Assembly (NCBI GenBank): GCA_028292345.1
Contig: JAQGMN010000127.1
Coordinates: 1-21,490, forward strand
Source: Polaromonas sp.
Lineage (GTDB): Bacteria > Pseudomonadota > Gammaproteobacteria > Burkholderiales > Burkholderiaceae_C
DNA: 21,490 nt
Reading direction: 5' to 3'
How positions within the stretch are numbered: the stretch's first letter is position 1; each line of letters starts with the position of its first letter. Position numbers and translations under genes: made by a program. The notes beneath the pieces are model-generated. The model worked only from the letters and a program-made list of their open reading frames with translations. It did no database searches and was not told the DNA's origin. Below, piece by piece: positions 7,049-14,115 of this stretch.

Positions 7049-8725
7049 TCATGAATGGCGGGTCATGGTGGCGCGGGCCAGCGCTGCCATGACCCGGTCG
7101 GCGTCAAAAGCGCGCCAGCGGGCAGCGACATGCTGGTCGGGGCGCAGCAGGTAAACCGTTCCGGGCAGGCTGTCGTAGCGCTCGGCAAACCGGCCGGCAC
7201 CGTCTTCCAAAACACGCAAACCGTCGGGCGCCCTGCCCGGCCCCGGCGACAGCAGAACCACCTCGACCGGAATGACGCCAGCGGCCAGCGTTTTGAAACC
7301 CTGCGCCGTTGCGGCATCCACCGCGGCCGGATCGCTGACATGAACGATGGCCATGAAACGGTTGCCGATGCGGTCGAGCAGCCAGCCGTCGCGGCCGTCT
7401 TCCTTGACCGGCGCATCGTCCATGGCCGCGCCGGGCTGCATGCCGCCTTGGAAAGTATCGCCGTCCGGCGTGTTCAGCCGTGATTCGCTCAGGCAGGCGG
7501 GGAGCGAGAGGCGGCCGGAATTGACCAGCGCCCGGGCAAACGCATGGTCCTTGGCCAGCGTCAGGACGGCATTGCGAAATATCAGCGATGTCTTGCTCTT
7601 GGGCGTGATGAAGTCGGTCGAGCGCGTCGAGTTCATGAGGTTCTCGTCGGCGGCCAGGCCGCGCTCTTCGCAATAGCTGTCGAGCAGTTCCGCGGGCGCC
7701 TGGCCGGCGATCACCAGCCGGAGCTTCCAGGCCAGGTTGTCGACGTCCTGGATGCCCGAGTTGGCGCCGCGCGCGCCAAACGGCGACACTTGGTGCGCCG
7801 CGTCGCCGGCAAACAGCACCCGGCCGTGCCGGAATTTTTCCATGCGCCGGCACTGGAAGGTGTAGACGCTGACCCATTCCAGTTCGAACGGCCGGCCGTC
7901 GCCCAGCATCGCCTGGATGCGCGGAATGACTTTTTCGGGCTTTTTCTCTTCCTCCGGGTCGGCCTGCCAGCCCAGCTGGAAATCGATGCGGTACACGCTG
8001 TCGGCCTGGCGGTGCAGCAGCACCGACTGCCCGGGGTGAAACGGCGGGTCGAACCAGAACCAGCGCTCATGCGGAAAGTCGGCCTTCATGACCACATCGG
8101 CAATCAGGAAGCGGTCCTTGAACACCTTGCCGTCGATGTCCAGTTTCATCATCCGGCGAACCGGGCTGCGGGCGCCATCGGCCACCACCAGCCAGTCGGT
8201 TTCCAGCGTATAGACGCCGTCTGGCGTTTCGACCTGCAAACTGGCGCCCCGGCCATCGGGTGAAACGGCCACCACCTTGTGGCGAAAGCGCAGGTCCAGC
8301 CCGGGCAATTCTTTGGCCCGCCTGACCTCGAATTCCTCCAGGTAATACTGCTGCAGGTTGATCATGCCGGGTCGCTTGTGGCCGGGCTGCGGCAGCAGGT
8401 TGAAGTGGTAGACCTCCTGGTCCTGAAAAAAAGTGCGGCCGACATTCCAGCTGACGCCCTTGTCCAGGCAGGCATTGCCGACGCCCAGACGGTCGAGCAC
8501 TTCAAGGGTCCGCTTGGCATAGCAGACGCCGCGCGACCCGATGGACACGGTGTCGTCCTCATCGAGCAGCACCACCGGCACGCCCGACTGCGCCAGGTCA
8601 ATCGCCGCCGCCAGCCCGACCGGCCCGGCGCCGACCACGACCACCGGGTGGCGCCTGGTCTCGCCGCTTTTTTGCTCTGGCGGCTGCACGTACTCGTATT
8701 TTGGGTATTGGTAAGTGCTCAGCAT
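7049..8725 (-). CDS. FAD-dependent aromatic hydroxylase (MhpA/PheA-like)
   Basis: A 558-residue class A flavoprotein monooxygenase. The N-terminus has the Rossmann motif VVVVGAGPVGLAAAIDLA (about residues 28-45). The middle DG motif is VVADGARSPVRRMM, and the second FAD motif is GRVLFAGDAAHQVSPFGARGANSG followed by DVDNLAWKL. The C-terminal thioredoxin-like domain typical of phenol and 3-(3-hydroxyphenyl)propionate hydroxylases is present (YLLRPDQHVAARWRAFD). Such enzymes add one oxygen ortho or para to an existing ring hydroxyl using NAD(P)H and O2. The substrate cannot be named. It is the middle gene of an operon: 50 bp after the MBL-fold gene and 10 bp before the DUF2783 gene, with a divergent IclR regulator upstream. 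No ring-cleavage dioxygenase is present in the window. Confidence 0.88.
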   Translation of the reverse strand: MLSTYQYPKYEYVQPPEQKSGETRRHPVVVVGAGPVGLAAAIDLAQSGVPVVLLDEDDTVSIGSRGVCYAKRTLEVLDRLGVGNACLDKGVSWNVGRTFFQDQEVYHFNLLPQPGHKRPGMINLQQYYLEEFEVRRAKELPGLDLRFRHKVVAVSPDGRGASLQVETPDGVYTLETDWLVVADGARSPVRRMMKLDIDGKVFKDRFLIADVVMKADFPHERWFWFDPPFHPGQSVLLHRQADSVYRIDFQLGWQADPEEEKKPEKVIPRIQAMLGDGRPFELEWVSVYTFQCRRMEKFRHGRVLFAGDAAHQVSPFGARGANSGIQDVDNLAWKLRLVIAGQAPAELLDSYCEERGLAADENLMNSTRSTDFITPKSKTSLIFRNAVLTLAKDHAFARALVNSGRLSLPACLSESRLNTPDGDTFQGGMQPGAAMDDAPVKEDGRDGWLLDRIGNRFMAIVHVSDPAAVDAATAQGFKTLAAGVIPVEVVLLSPGPGRAPDGLRVLEDGAGRFAERYDSLPGTVYLLRPDQHVAARWRAFDADRVMAALARATMTRHS

Positions 8726-8775
8726 TGATGGTGGTCCAGTCGTTTTTTGCCTTCACCGCCCGTCAGGCGCCAGGT

Positions 8776-9744
8776 TCAGCCAGCCGCCTGCAGGCCGTGC
8801 CACATCTCCCGGTCGCGCTCGGCCGTCCAGATGCGCGGATGCTTGATGCCGCTGGCCTCGTCGACCGCCCGCGTCACGTCGAACGGCAGGCAGTGCTCGT
8901 AGATGAAGACCTGGCCGAACTTCGGGTCCATGGCCTTGCGCGCGTGCGCCATGGCCTGGTTCAGGCTCATGCCCTGGGCCACCGCCTCCCGGGCGGCGCC
9001 CAGCAGCGTGGTGACGAAATCGCGGGTGTAGTCCAGGCCGGCCTGGACCCGCTCGGGCGTCAGGAGCGCCGGGCCACGGCCGGGCACCAGCTTTTGCGCG
9101 CCGAGCGCGGCCAGCGCATCGAGCGTCGCCGGCCATTCCTCCAGCTGGGCGTCGCCGGTGTAGCAGGCGGCGTCGGCCTCGACCAGATCGCCGGAGAACA
9201 GCACCTGCTCGGACGGCACCCAGACGATCGTGTCGCCGCGCGTGTGGCCCGCGCCGGGGTGCATGATCCTGACTTCAAGCCCGCCCATCCACAGCGTCAT
9301 TTCGTCCTTGAACACCAGCGTCGGCCAGGTCAGGCCCGGAATCGAGTCGAAATTCTGGAACAGGCGCGGAAAGCGCTCGTATTCGGACTGCATGTCCTGG
9401 GCGCCGCGCTCGACGATCATTTCATAGGTGCCCTGGCTGGCAATGATTTCCTGCAGGCCGGCGTCCTTGTAGCCCGAAGCGCCCAGCACGCGCACCGCAT
9501 GGTAGTGCGACAGCACGACGTACTTGACCGGCTTGTCGGTGACCTTGCGGATCTCGGCGATCAGGCCCTGCGCCATGACCGGCGTGGCCAGCGCATCGCA
9601 GACCAGCACCGAATCGTCGCCGACGATGACGCCGGTGTTCGGATCGCCCTCGGCGGTGTAGGCCCAGCAGTGCTCGGACAGCTGGATGAAAGTCGTTTTC
9701 TTGGCTTCGAGGTCGGCGACGGAGGCAAAAGCTGGGCTGCTCAT
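8776..9744 (-). CDS. MBL-fold protein with altered metal-site motif
   Basis: A 322-residue metallo-beta-lactamase-fold protein. The fold is clear: GVIVGDDSVLVCDA, KPVKYVVLSHYHAVRVLG, GAGHTRGDTIVWVP and VLFSGDLVEAD. The usual HxHxDH motif reads H80-Y-H82-A-V84-R85, so the metal-binding Asp and second-site His are replaced. The His after the second motif (H167) and the bridging Asp (D186) are kept. The last metal His, normally PGHG, reads PGR223G. It may bind one metal or none, or act on a different substrate. The ATG follows AAGGATTTCTCC. It is the first gene of the operon with the FAD hydroxylase and DUF2783 protein, suggesting a lactone- or thioester-like hydrolysis in the same aromatic pathway, but this is inference. 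Confidence 0.85.
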   Translation of the reverse strand: MSSPAFASVADLEAKKTTFIQLSEHCWAYTAEGDPNTGVIVGDDSVLVCDALATPVMAQGLIAEIRKVTDKPVKYVVLSHYHAVRVLGASGYKDAGLQEIIASQGTYEMIVERGAQDMQSEYERFPRLFQNFDSIPGLTWPTLVFKDEMTLWMGGLEVRIMHPGAGHTRGDTIVWVPSEQVLFSGDLVEADAACYTGDAQLEEWPATLDALAALGAQKLVPGRGPALLTPERVQAGLDYTRDFVTTLLGAAREAVAQGMSLNQAMAHARKAMDPKFGQVFIYEHCLPFDVTRAVDEASGIKHPRIWTAERDREMWHGLQAAG

Positions 9745-9772
9745 GGAGAAATCCTTGGTAAAGATCGGCTAA

Positions 9773-9810
9773 AGGATAAACCTAATTTAAACATGGTACA
9801 ACTCATTTGT
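9773..9810 (-). promoter_or_regulatory. Possible operon promoter with overlapping operator
   Basis: On the minus strand, TTGTAC (9801-9796) and TATCCT (9778-9773) are spaced by 17 bp, a weak sigma-70-type match in front of the MBL-fold gene. ACAA-CTCAT-TTGT (9798-9810), a short inverted repeat, overlaps the -35 and could be the site of the divergent IclR protein. Both calls are tentative. Confidence 0.3.
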
Positions 9811-9848
9811 TAATGACGAATTTTTTGAAGACATGGAAAAGGAATGCA

Positions 9849-10643
9849 ATGCAGCACGAAGAAAAGGAACAGCGCGGCATCCAGTCGATCGAGGTCGGCG
9901 GGCAGCTCTTGGCCGCGCTCGCCGATTCAGGCAGTTCCATGACGCTCAAGCAGCTGGCCGAAACGGCCCGTATGACGCCCGCCAAGGCCCACCCCTATCT
10001 GGTGAGCTTTGGCAAGACCGGCCTGGTGGCGCAGGACCCGGTCTCCGGCCGCTATGGCCTGGGCGCGCTGGCCCTGCGCATGGGCATTGCCGGCCTGCGC
10101 CAGCTCAATCCGGTGCGGCTCGGCATGGCGGCCGCTGTGGAGCTTGAGCAGCGGATTCACCACACGGTGGCGCTGTCGGTCTGGGGCAATGCTGGCCCCA
10201 CGGTGATTCACCTGGAGGAATCGAGCCACCCGATCCACATGAACCTGCGCCCCGGCACCGTGATGGCGCTGACGACGGCCACCGGCATGGTGTTTGGCGC
10301 CTACCTGCCGGCGCTGAAAATGCAGCGCTTCGCCGAGCAGTCGATGCATCCGCAGGCCTTTGCGCAGGTTGTCGGCGCCCTGCGCAGCTGGCCAGAGCTG
10401 CAGCCCGACCTGCAGGAAGTCCGCCAGCGCGGCATGGCGCGCGTCATCGGCCAGCCGATTCCCGGCGTCAGCGCCTTCGCCGTGCCGGTGTTCGACCACA
10501 ACGGCCAGGTCGCCCTGGTGCTGACGCTGATCGGCCCGACCGGCGGCTTCGACGCCGAGTGGGACGGCGGGAACGCCAGCGTCCTGAAAGACGTCGCGGC
10601 GCAAATTTCGGCCCGCCTCGGATTTTCACCAACCGCCGCCTGA
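9849..10643 (+). CDS. IclR-family transcriptional regulator
   Basis: A 264-residue IclR-type regulator. The N-terminal winged helix-turn-helix spans GIQSIEVGGQLLAALAD, MTLKQLAETARMTPAKAHPYL and GLVAQDPVSGRYGLGALALRMG. The C-terminal effector domain has HHTVALSVWGNAGPTVIH, MALTTATGMVFGAYLP and IPGVSAFAVPVFDHNGQVALVLTLIGP. IclR proteins bind small aromatic or organic acids and act as repressors or activators of adjacent catabolic operons. The ATG at 9849 is chosen because AAAAGGA lies at a good distance and the HTH begins soon after; ATG 9813 and TTG 9807 are in frame but lack a ribosome site. It is divergent from the MBL/hydroxylase/DUF2783 operon, which it probably controls. Confidence 0.92.
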   Translation: MQHEEKEQRGIQSIEVGGQLLAALADSGSSMTLKQLAETARMTPAKAHPYLVSFGKTGLVAQDPVSGRYGLGALALRMGIAGLRQLNPVRLGMAAAVELEQRIHHTVALSVWGNAGPTVIHLEESSHPIHMNLRPGTVMALTTATGMVFGAYLPALKMQRFAEQSMHPQAFAQVVGALRSWPELQPDLQEVRQRGMARVIGQPIPGVSAFAVPVFDHNGQVALVLTLIGPTGGFDAEWDGGNASVLKDVAAQISARLGFSPTAA

Positions 10644-10718
10644 GCGCACCCAGGCTGGCCTTTTTAAGCGTGGATTCACCCCGACCGGCAAGCGCGGCGC
10701 GCCAGGCGACTGGCAGTT

Positions 10719-10786
10719 TTTGCTACTGGATTTATAGCTGCTTGCGCACGCCAGCTGTGCGCAAAAGGCCTATTTGGCACTAAAAA
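10719..10786 (+). repeat. Interspersed palindromic repeat, copy A
   Basis: This intergenic element lies between the convergent IclR and sigma-54 activator genes. It contains TTTATAGCTG followed by a stem TTGCGCAC (10742-10749), a 7-nt loop and GTGCGCAA (10757-10764), then AAGGCCTATTTGGCACTAAA. It shares the ordered blocks listed for the copy at 2928-2996, which is in the opposite orientation. The rest of the 199-bp intergenic region (10644-10842) shows no gene. Confidence 0.7.
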
Positions 10787-10842
10787 CCTGTTTTCCCGTT
10801 AAAACGGATGCGCTGGCGCCTGCCGCCTCGGGCTTTGCATGG

Positions 10843-12180
10843 TTACTGCATCTGGTGGGCCAGCCCATGCTTGTCCATCAGCCGGTACAGCGTCATGCGG
10901 GAAATGCCCAGTTCGCGGGCTGCATGGGTGATGTTGCGGTCCACCCGTCCGAGCGTGAGTGAAATCGCATTGCGCTCGGCGAGCGTGCGCACTTCATCGA
11001 GCGCGGGACCGGTGGACGGATCCTTCACGCTAAAACCGAGGTCGCCCGGCGTGATGAAACGCTGGTCGGTCATGACCACGGCCCGCTGCACGCGGTTGAA
11101 CAGCTCGCGAACATTGCCAGGCCAGTCATGCGACATCAGGCTGGCGATGGCCTGCCGGCTGAAGCCTTCCACCGGCCTGCGGTGCCGGTCTGCCCGGCAG
11201 CACTGCAGGAAGTGCTGGGCCAGCATCGGCACATCGGCAAGGCGTTCGCGCAGGGACGGAACGGTGATCGGCAGGACATTGAGGCGGTAGAACAAATCCT
11301 CGCGAAACCGGCCTGCCGCCACGGCCTGTGACAGTTCCACATGCGAGGCGGCAATGACCCGGGCATTGACTTCCAGGCTTCGGGTCGAGCCCACGCGGTG
11401 AATGGTGCGCTCCTGCAGAAAGCGCAGCAGGTTGGTTTGCAGCTCCAGCGGCAGGTCGGTGATCTCGTCGAGGAACAAAGTGCCGCCATTGGCCGATTCG
11501 ATCAGCCCCTGCTTGCCCGCCGTCGCGCCGGTAAAGGAGCCGCGCTCATGCCCGAACAGTTCGGTGTGGATCAGCGACGGTGAAATCGCACCGCAGTTCA
11601 CCGCGACAAACGGCCCGCCAGCCCGCGCGGAGCCCTGGTGGATGGCCCGCGCCGCCAGTTCCTTGCCGGTGCCGCTTTCGCCGCCAATGAGCACCGGCGC
11701 CTCGCTGTGGCAGACCTTGCGGATCTGCTGGCGCAAATGCGCAATGGCAGCGCTGCCGCCCACCATGCCCATGCTGTCGATGACCTCGGGCAACGCTTCA
11801 TCACGCTCGCGCAAGTGGGAACGCCGAAAGGCGTGGCCCAGCGTCAGCTCCAGCACGCGCCAGTCCACAGGCAGGGTGTGGTAGTCAAACAAGCTGTTGA
11901 GCACCAGCTGGCGCAGCACCGCGCAATCGAGCGCCTGCGGCGTGAACACGCCCACCCATTCCAACGCCGGCGCCGAGCGCAGGAGTTCCTCGACGGCCGT
12001 GAGGCGGGTGGCCGGAAGATGGCCGAGCAGCAGCACCCCGACCTGCGCCGAAGCCTGCGCCAGAAGGCGTTGCGCTTCAGGCAGGTCGGTTGCGCAGCAG
12101 ACATTCCAGCCCTGGGCGCGCAAATGGTCTTCGACACCCGCGCAGGCACCACCGAGATTGACGCAGACAACATTTTTCAA
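10843..12180 (-). CDS. VpsR-like sigma-54-dependent activator
   Basis: A 445-residue bacterial enhancer-binding protein. Residues 1-125 form a receiver-like domain without an obvious phospho-acceptor Asp; LNSLFDYHTLPVDWRVLELTLGHAF is the stretch I associate with the VpsR family. The AAA+ domain has Walker A GESGTGKE (167-174), GSFTGA at 214-219 (a variant of the sigma-54-contacting GAFTGA that keeps the threonine), Walker B GGTLFLDE (232-239), FREDLFYRLNVLPI and HDWPGNVREL. A Fis-type HTH ends the protein (NITHAARELGISRMTLYRLM). Known VpsR/BerB-type relatives respond to c-di-GMP and control biofilm matrix. The gene lies 13 bp downstream of the FapF-like gene on the same strand, so they probably share a transcript. 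A sigma-54 promoter and a palindrome upstream of the Gly-rich gene are its likely targets. Confidence 0.9.
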   Translation of the reverse strand: MKNVVCVNLGGACAGVEDHLRAQGWNVCCATDLPEAQRLLAQASAQVGVLLLGHLPATRLTAVEELLRSAPALEWVGVFTPQALDCAVLRQLVLNSLFDYHTLPVDWRVLELTLGHAFRRSHLRERDEALPEVIDSMGMVGGSAAIAHLRQQIRKVCHSEAPVLIGGESGTGKELAARAIHQGSARAGGPFVAVNCGAISPSLIHTELFGHERGSFTGATAGKQGLIESANGGTLFLDEITDLPLELQTNLLRFLQERTIHRVGSTRSLEVNARVIAASHVELSQAVAAGRFREDLFYRLNVLPITVPSLRERLADVPMLAQHFLQCCRADRHRRPVEGFSRQAIASLMSHDWPGNVRELFNRVQRAVVMTDQRFITPGDLGFSVKDPSTGPALDEVRTLAERNAISLTLGRVDRNITHAARELGISRMTLYRLMDKHGLAHQMQ

Positions 12181-12193
12181 TTTCCCAACCCCT

Positions 12194-13489
12194 TCAAAAC
12201 AAGGACATGGGAACCTTCAGGTTCACGGTCAGGTCAGGCGTGTCCCGCGTCAGCCCTCCCCCCACCGTGATGCTGAAGGTGGTCTTGTCGCTGTAGCGGT
12301 AGGAGTAACCCAGCAGCAGGCTGGCCAGCTGGGTGCGCACCGAGCCGCGCACCGGATCGCCGTTCTGGCGGGTGCGGCCCACCGAATTGAGATCGACCCC
12401 GATGCTGAGCGAAGACTTGTCGTTCAGTGCCAGTCCCACGCCGAAATTGGCGCCCAGAATGCCGCCGGGCTCGACGCTGCCGATGGCCTCGCGCTCGCCG
12501 TTCAGCACCAGCCGGCTCACGTTGCTGCGCTTGAAATTGTGGGTGTAGCTGAAGCCGCCGAAGAAGACCGCCGGGTCCGACGGGAACAGCCAGGTCACGC
12601 CCGGCTGCAGCGAATAAAACCCGGAGCCGGTCGGCAAATCGAGCGGCAGGCCGGTTCCGGTGGTGTTGCCCAGGCAGCGGGTCACGCAGTCGGTCACCAC
12701 CTCGAACGGGTCCTTGCCGGTGCGTGACTTGAAACGCAGGGTGCCCAGAAAATAAGGCCGGTTGGCGCCGCCGTCGTTCAGCTGGTAGCGGGCCGCCACC
12801 TCGATGTCGCCAATCGACCGGCCGCTGTTGTTGAAGGCGTTTTCCGTCGCCGAACCGGTGAAGATTTCCCGGCTGATGGAGGCATCGGAGCGGTACACAT
12901 AGGGCAGCCGGGCTTCGATTTCCAGCCGGTTGCTCAGGCCGTAGCGCGTCGTCAATGCGGCGGTGACGGTGTTGCGCTTGACCTCGCGCACATCGACCAG
13001 GCCGATCAGCAGGGCCGGAATGATGGTGTAGCCCACCAGCGCCACCCGGTTGCTCGACGAATAGCCGTATTGCAGCGATGGCTCCAGAACGAGCCTTCCC
13101 TTGGGCGTCAGGATGCCTGGCTGGTCGAACAAGGGGGCAACAACCGGTGGCTGGAACTCCCGGGGAGGCGCACTTCCCACCTGAACGGCGCGCCGGCCGG
13201 TATCGGGCGTCGGGGATGCAGCCGTTGGCTGAGGCGCTGGCTCGCCGGCAACCGGACGCGGTTCCGGCCCCAGCAGGCGCTGCAACTCACGCTGCCGCGC
13301 CTCCTGCTCGGCCACGGCCTGCCTGAGCGCGTCGATCTGGCGCGCCTGTTCGCCGAGTTGCTGCCGGAGCTGCTGAATGCTGGATTCGCTGCCTGCTGCG
13401 GGAACACGCTGTGCATGCGACACGGCTGTGAGGGACAGCAGCGAACAGGCGAGAACGGTTGACGGCCGCGCGAGGCGATGTGTTTTCAT
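12194..13489 (-). CDS. Coiled-coil outer-membrane beta-barrel protein, FapF-like
   Basis: A 431-residue exported protein. A Sec signal peptide (residues 1-28, ending SHAQ) is followed by a coiled coil (SIQQLRQQLGEQARQIDALR through about residue 75), then a Pro-rich linker (to about 110). The C-terminal part has LEPSLQYGYSSSNRV and many alternating beta strands, ending in TVNLKVPMSLF, with the terminal Phe common in outer-membrane barrels. This order (signal, coiled coil, linker, about 12-strand barrel) is that of FapF, the pore that exports Pseudomonas Fap amyloid subunits; the barrel also resembles the Phenol_MetA_deg family. The start follows AGGAGGAAACGTC; an upstream in-frame ATG lacks a signal sequence. 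It is divergent from the Gly-rich operon and upstream of the activator gene. Export of the Gly-rich protein is an inference. Confidence 0.75.
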   Translation of the reverse strand: MKTHRLARPSTVLACSLLSLTAVSHAQRVPAAGSESSIQQLRQQLGEQARQIDALRQAVAEQEARQRELQRLLGPEPRPVAGEPAPQPTAASPTPDTGRRAVQVGSAPPREFQPPVVAPLFDQPGILTPKGRLVLEPSLQYGYSSSNRVALVGYTIIPALLIGLVDVREVKRNTVTAALTTRYGLSNRLEIEARLPYVYRSDASISREIFTGSATENAFNNSGRSIGDIEVAARYQLNDGGANRPYFLGTLRFKSRTGKDPFEVVTDCVTRCLGNTTGTGLPLDLPTGSGFYSLQPGVTWLFPSDPAVFFGGFSYTHNFKRSNVSRLVLNGEREAIGSVEPGGILGANFGVGLALNDKSSLSIGVDLNSVGRTRQNGDPVRGSVRTQLASLLLGYSYRYSDKTTFSITVGGGLTRDTPDLTVNLKVPMSLF

Positions 13490-13893
13490 GACGTTTCCTC
13501 CCTGCTTCTTGTCGCCCGCAACGCATGGGCGGACACCTTTTGCCTGCCGGTAGCGTAGACCATCCGGTGAATGGATCGGGCAATAAAAAGCCGAAAAAAA
13601 AGTAACTTTCAGCACAGAAAAGCAAAGCCAGCTTCAGGCAGTCGCACGGATGAGACAGTCGCTTGAACTTCCTGCATCGCGATTGAATGCGTTCGCGGCG
13701 CCTCTGAAATGGCTCTCTTGGGTTGAGTTTCTGCCCGGCTCAGGTGTGCGCATTTCTGTCAAAGCGTCACAAAGCTGAGACAGTTTTCCTTGAAACATTT
13801 CTTTCGTCTTGCCGCGAAACTTTTTGTCCCCGTTGCTAAAAGCTGGACCCGCGCTGAAGACCAGCCCGCATGGAAACATGCCTGTGTAGCGGG

Positions 13894-13911
13894 TGTCACC
13901 AAAGCGTGACA
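13894..13911. promoter_or_regulatory. Perfect palindrome, candidate activator enhancer site
   Basis: TGTCAC-CAAAGC-GTGACA has perfect 6-bp arms around a 6-bp spacer. Its centre is about 143 bp upstream of the predicted sigma-54 transcription start, the usual distance for an enhancer-binding activator. A related partial sequence, TGTCAAAGCGTCAC, lies at 13757-13770. Confidence 0.5.
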
Positions 13912-14019
13912 GTTGCGTCATGCCGACACCATTCACTGCAATCACTCAGCTCATCAATTTCCCATTTTTGCTTAATTTCTCTTCTGTGTTTGTCGATTTG
14001 GCGATTGAGTTGATTTCTT

Positions 14020-14035
14020 TGGCATCGAATTTGCT
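14020..14035 (+). promoter_or_regulatory. Sigma-54 promoter of the Gly-rich operon
   Basis: TGGCATCGAATTTGCT matches the sigma-54 consensus TGGCACR-N4-TTGCW with the essential GG (14021-14022) and GC (14033-14034) separated by exactly 10 bp. The start of transcription would be near 14046, leaving about a 70-nt leader before the ATG at 14116. It lies on the same strand as the Gly-rich gene, with the locus-encoded sigma-54 activator nearby. Confidence 0.72.
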
Positions 14036-14115
14036 GTTACCGCTCTTGATTTGCGGCCACGCATTTCAACCGGGAATGTTTTTCAAATCGACGTTTTTCA
14101 ATTCAAGGAGATTTC

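Larger units (their letters stand above)
13490..14115. other. 626-bp regulatory spacer between divergent arms
   Basis: No convincing gene lies here, and the sequence is clearly less GC-rich than its flanks, particularly 13930-14110, which is T-rich. It holds the TGTCAC palindrome (13894-13911), the sigma-54 promoter (about 14020-14035), and direct repeats: AAAGCGTCAC/AAAGCGTGAC at 13761 and 13901, and TGAGACAGT at 13651 and 13776. The ribosome sites for both divergent genes are at its ends. This length and composition are typical of an enhancer-type control region with DNA bending. Confidence 0.65.

Noticed and set aside
13580..13592. Sigma-54-like GG...GC on the minus strand before the FapF-like gene
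   Set aside because: The spacing between GG and GC is 9 bp instead of 10 and the flanking bases are poor. Not strong enough to list as a promoter.
13634..13945. A 103-codon minus-strand open frame in the divergent spacer
   Set aside because: No family resemblance, no ribosome site, odd composition, and it covers the palindrome upstream of the sigma-54 promoter. Treated as chance.
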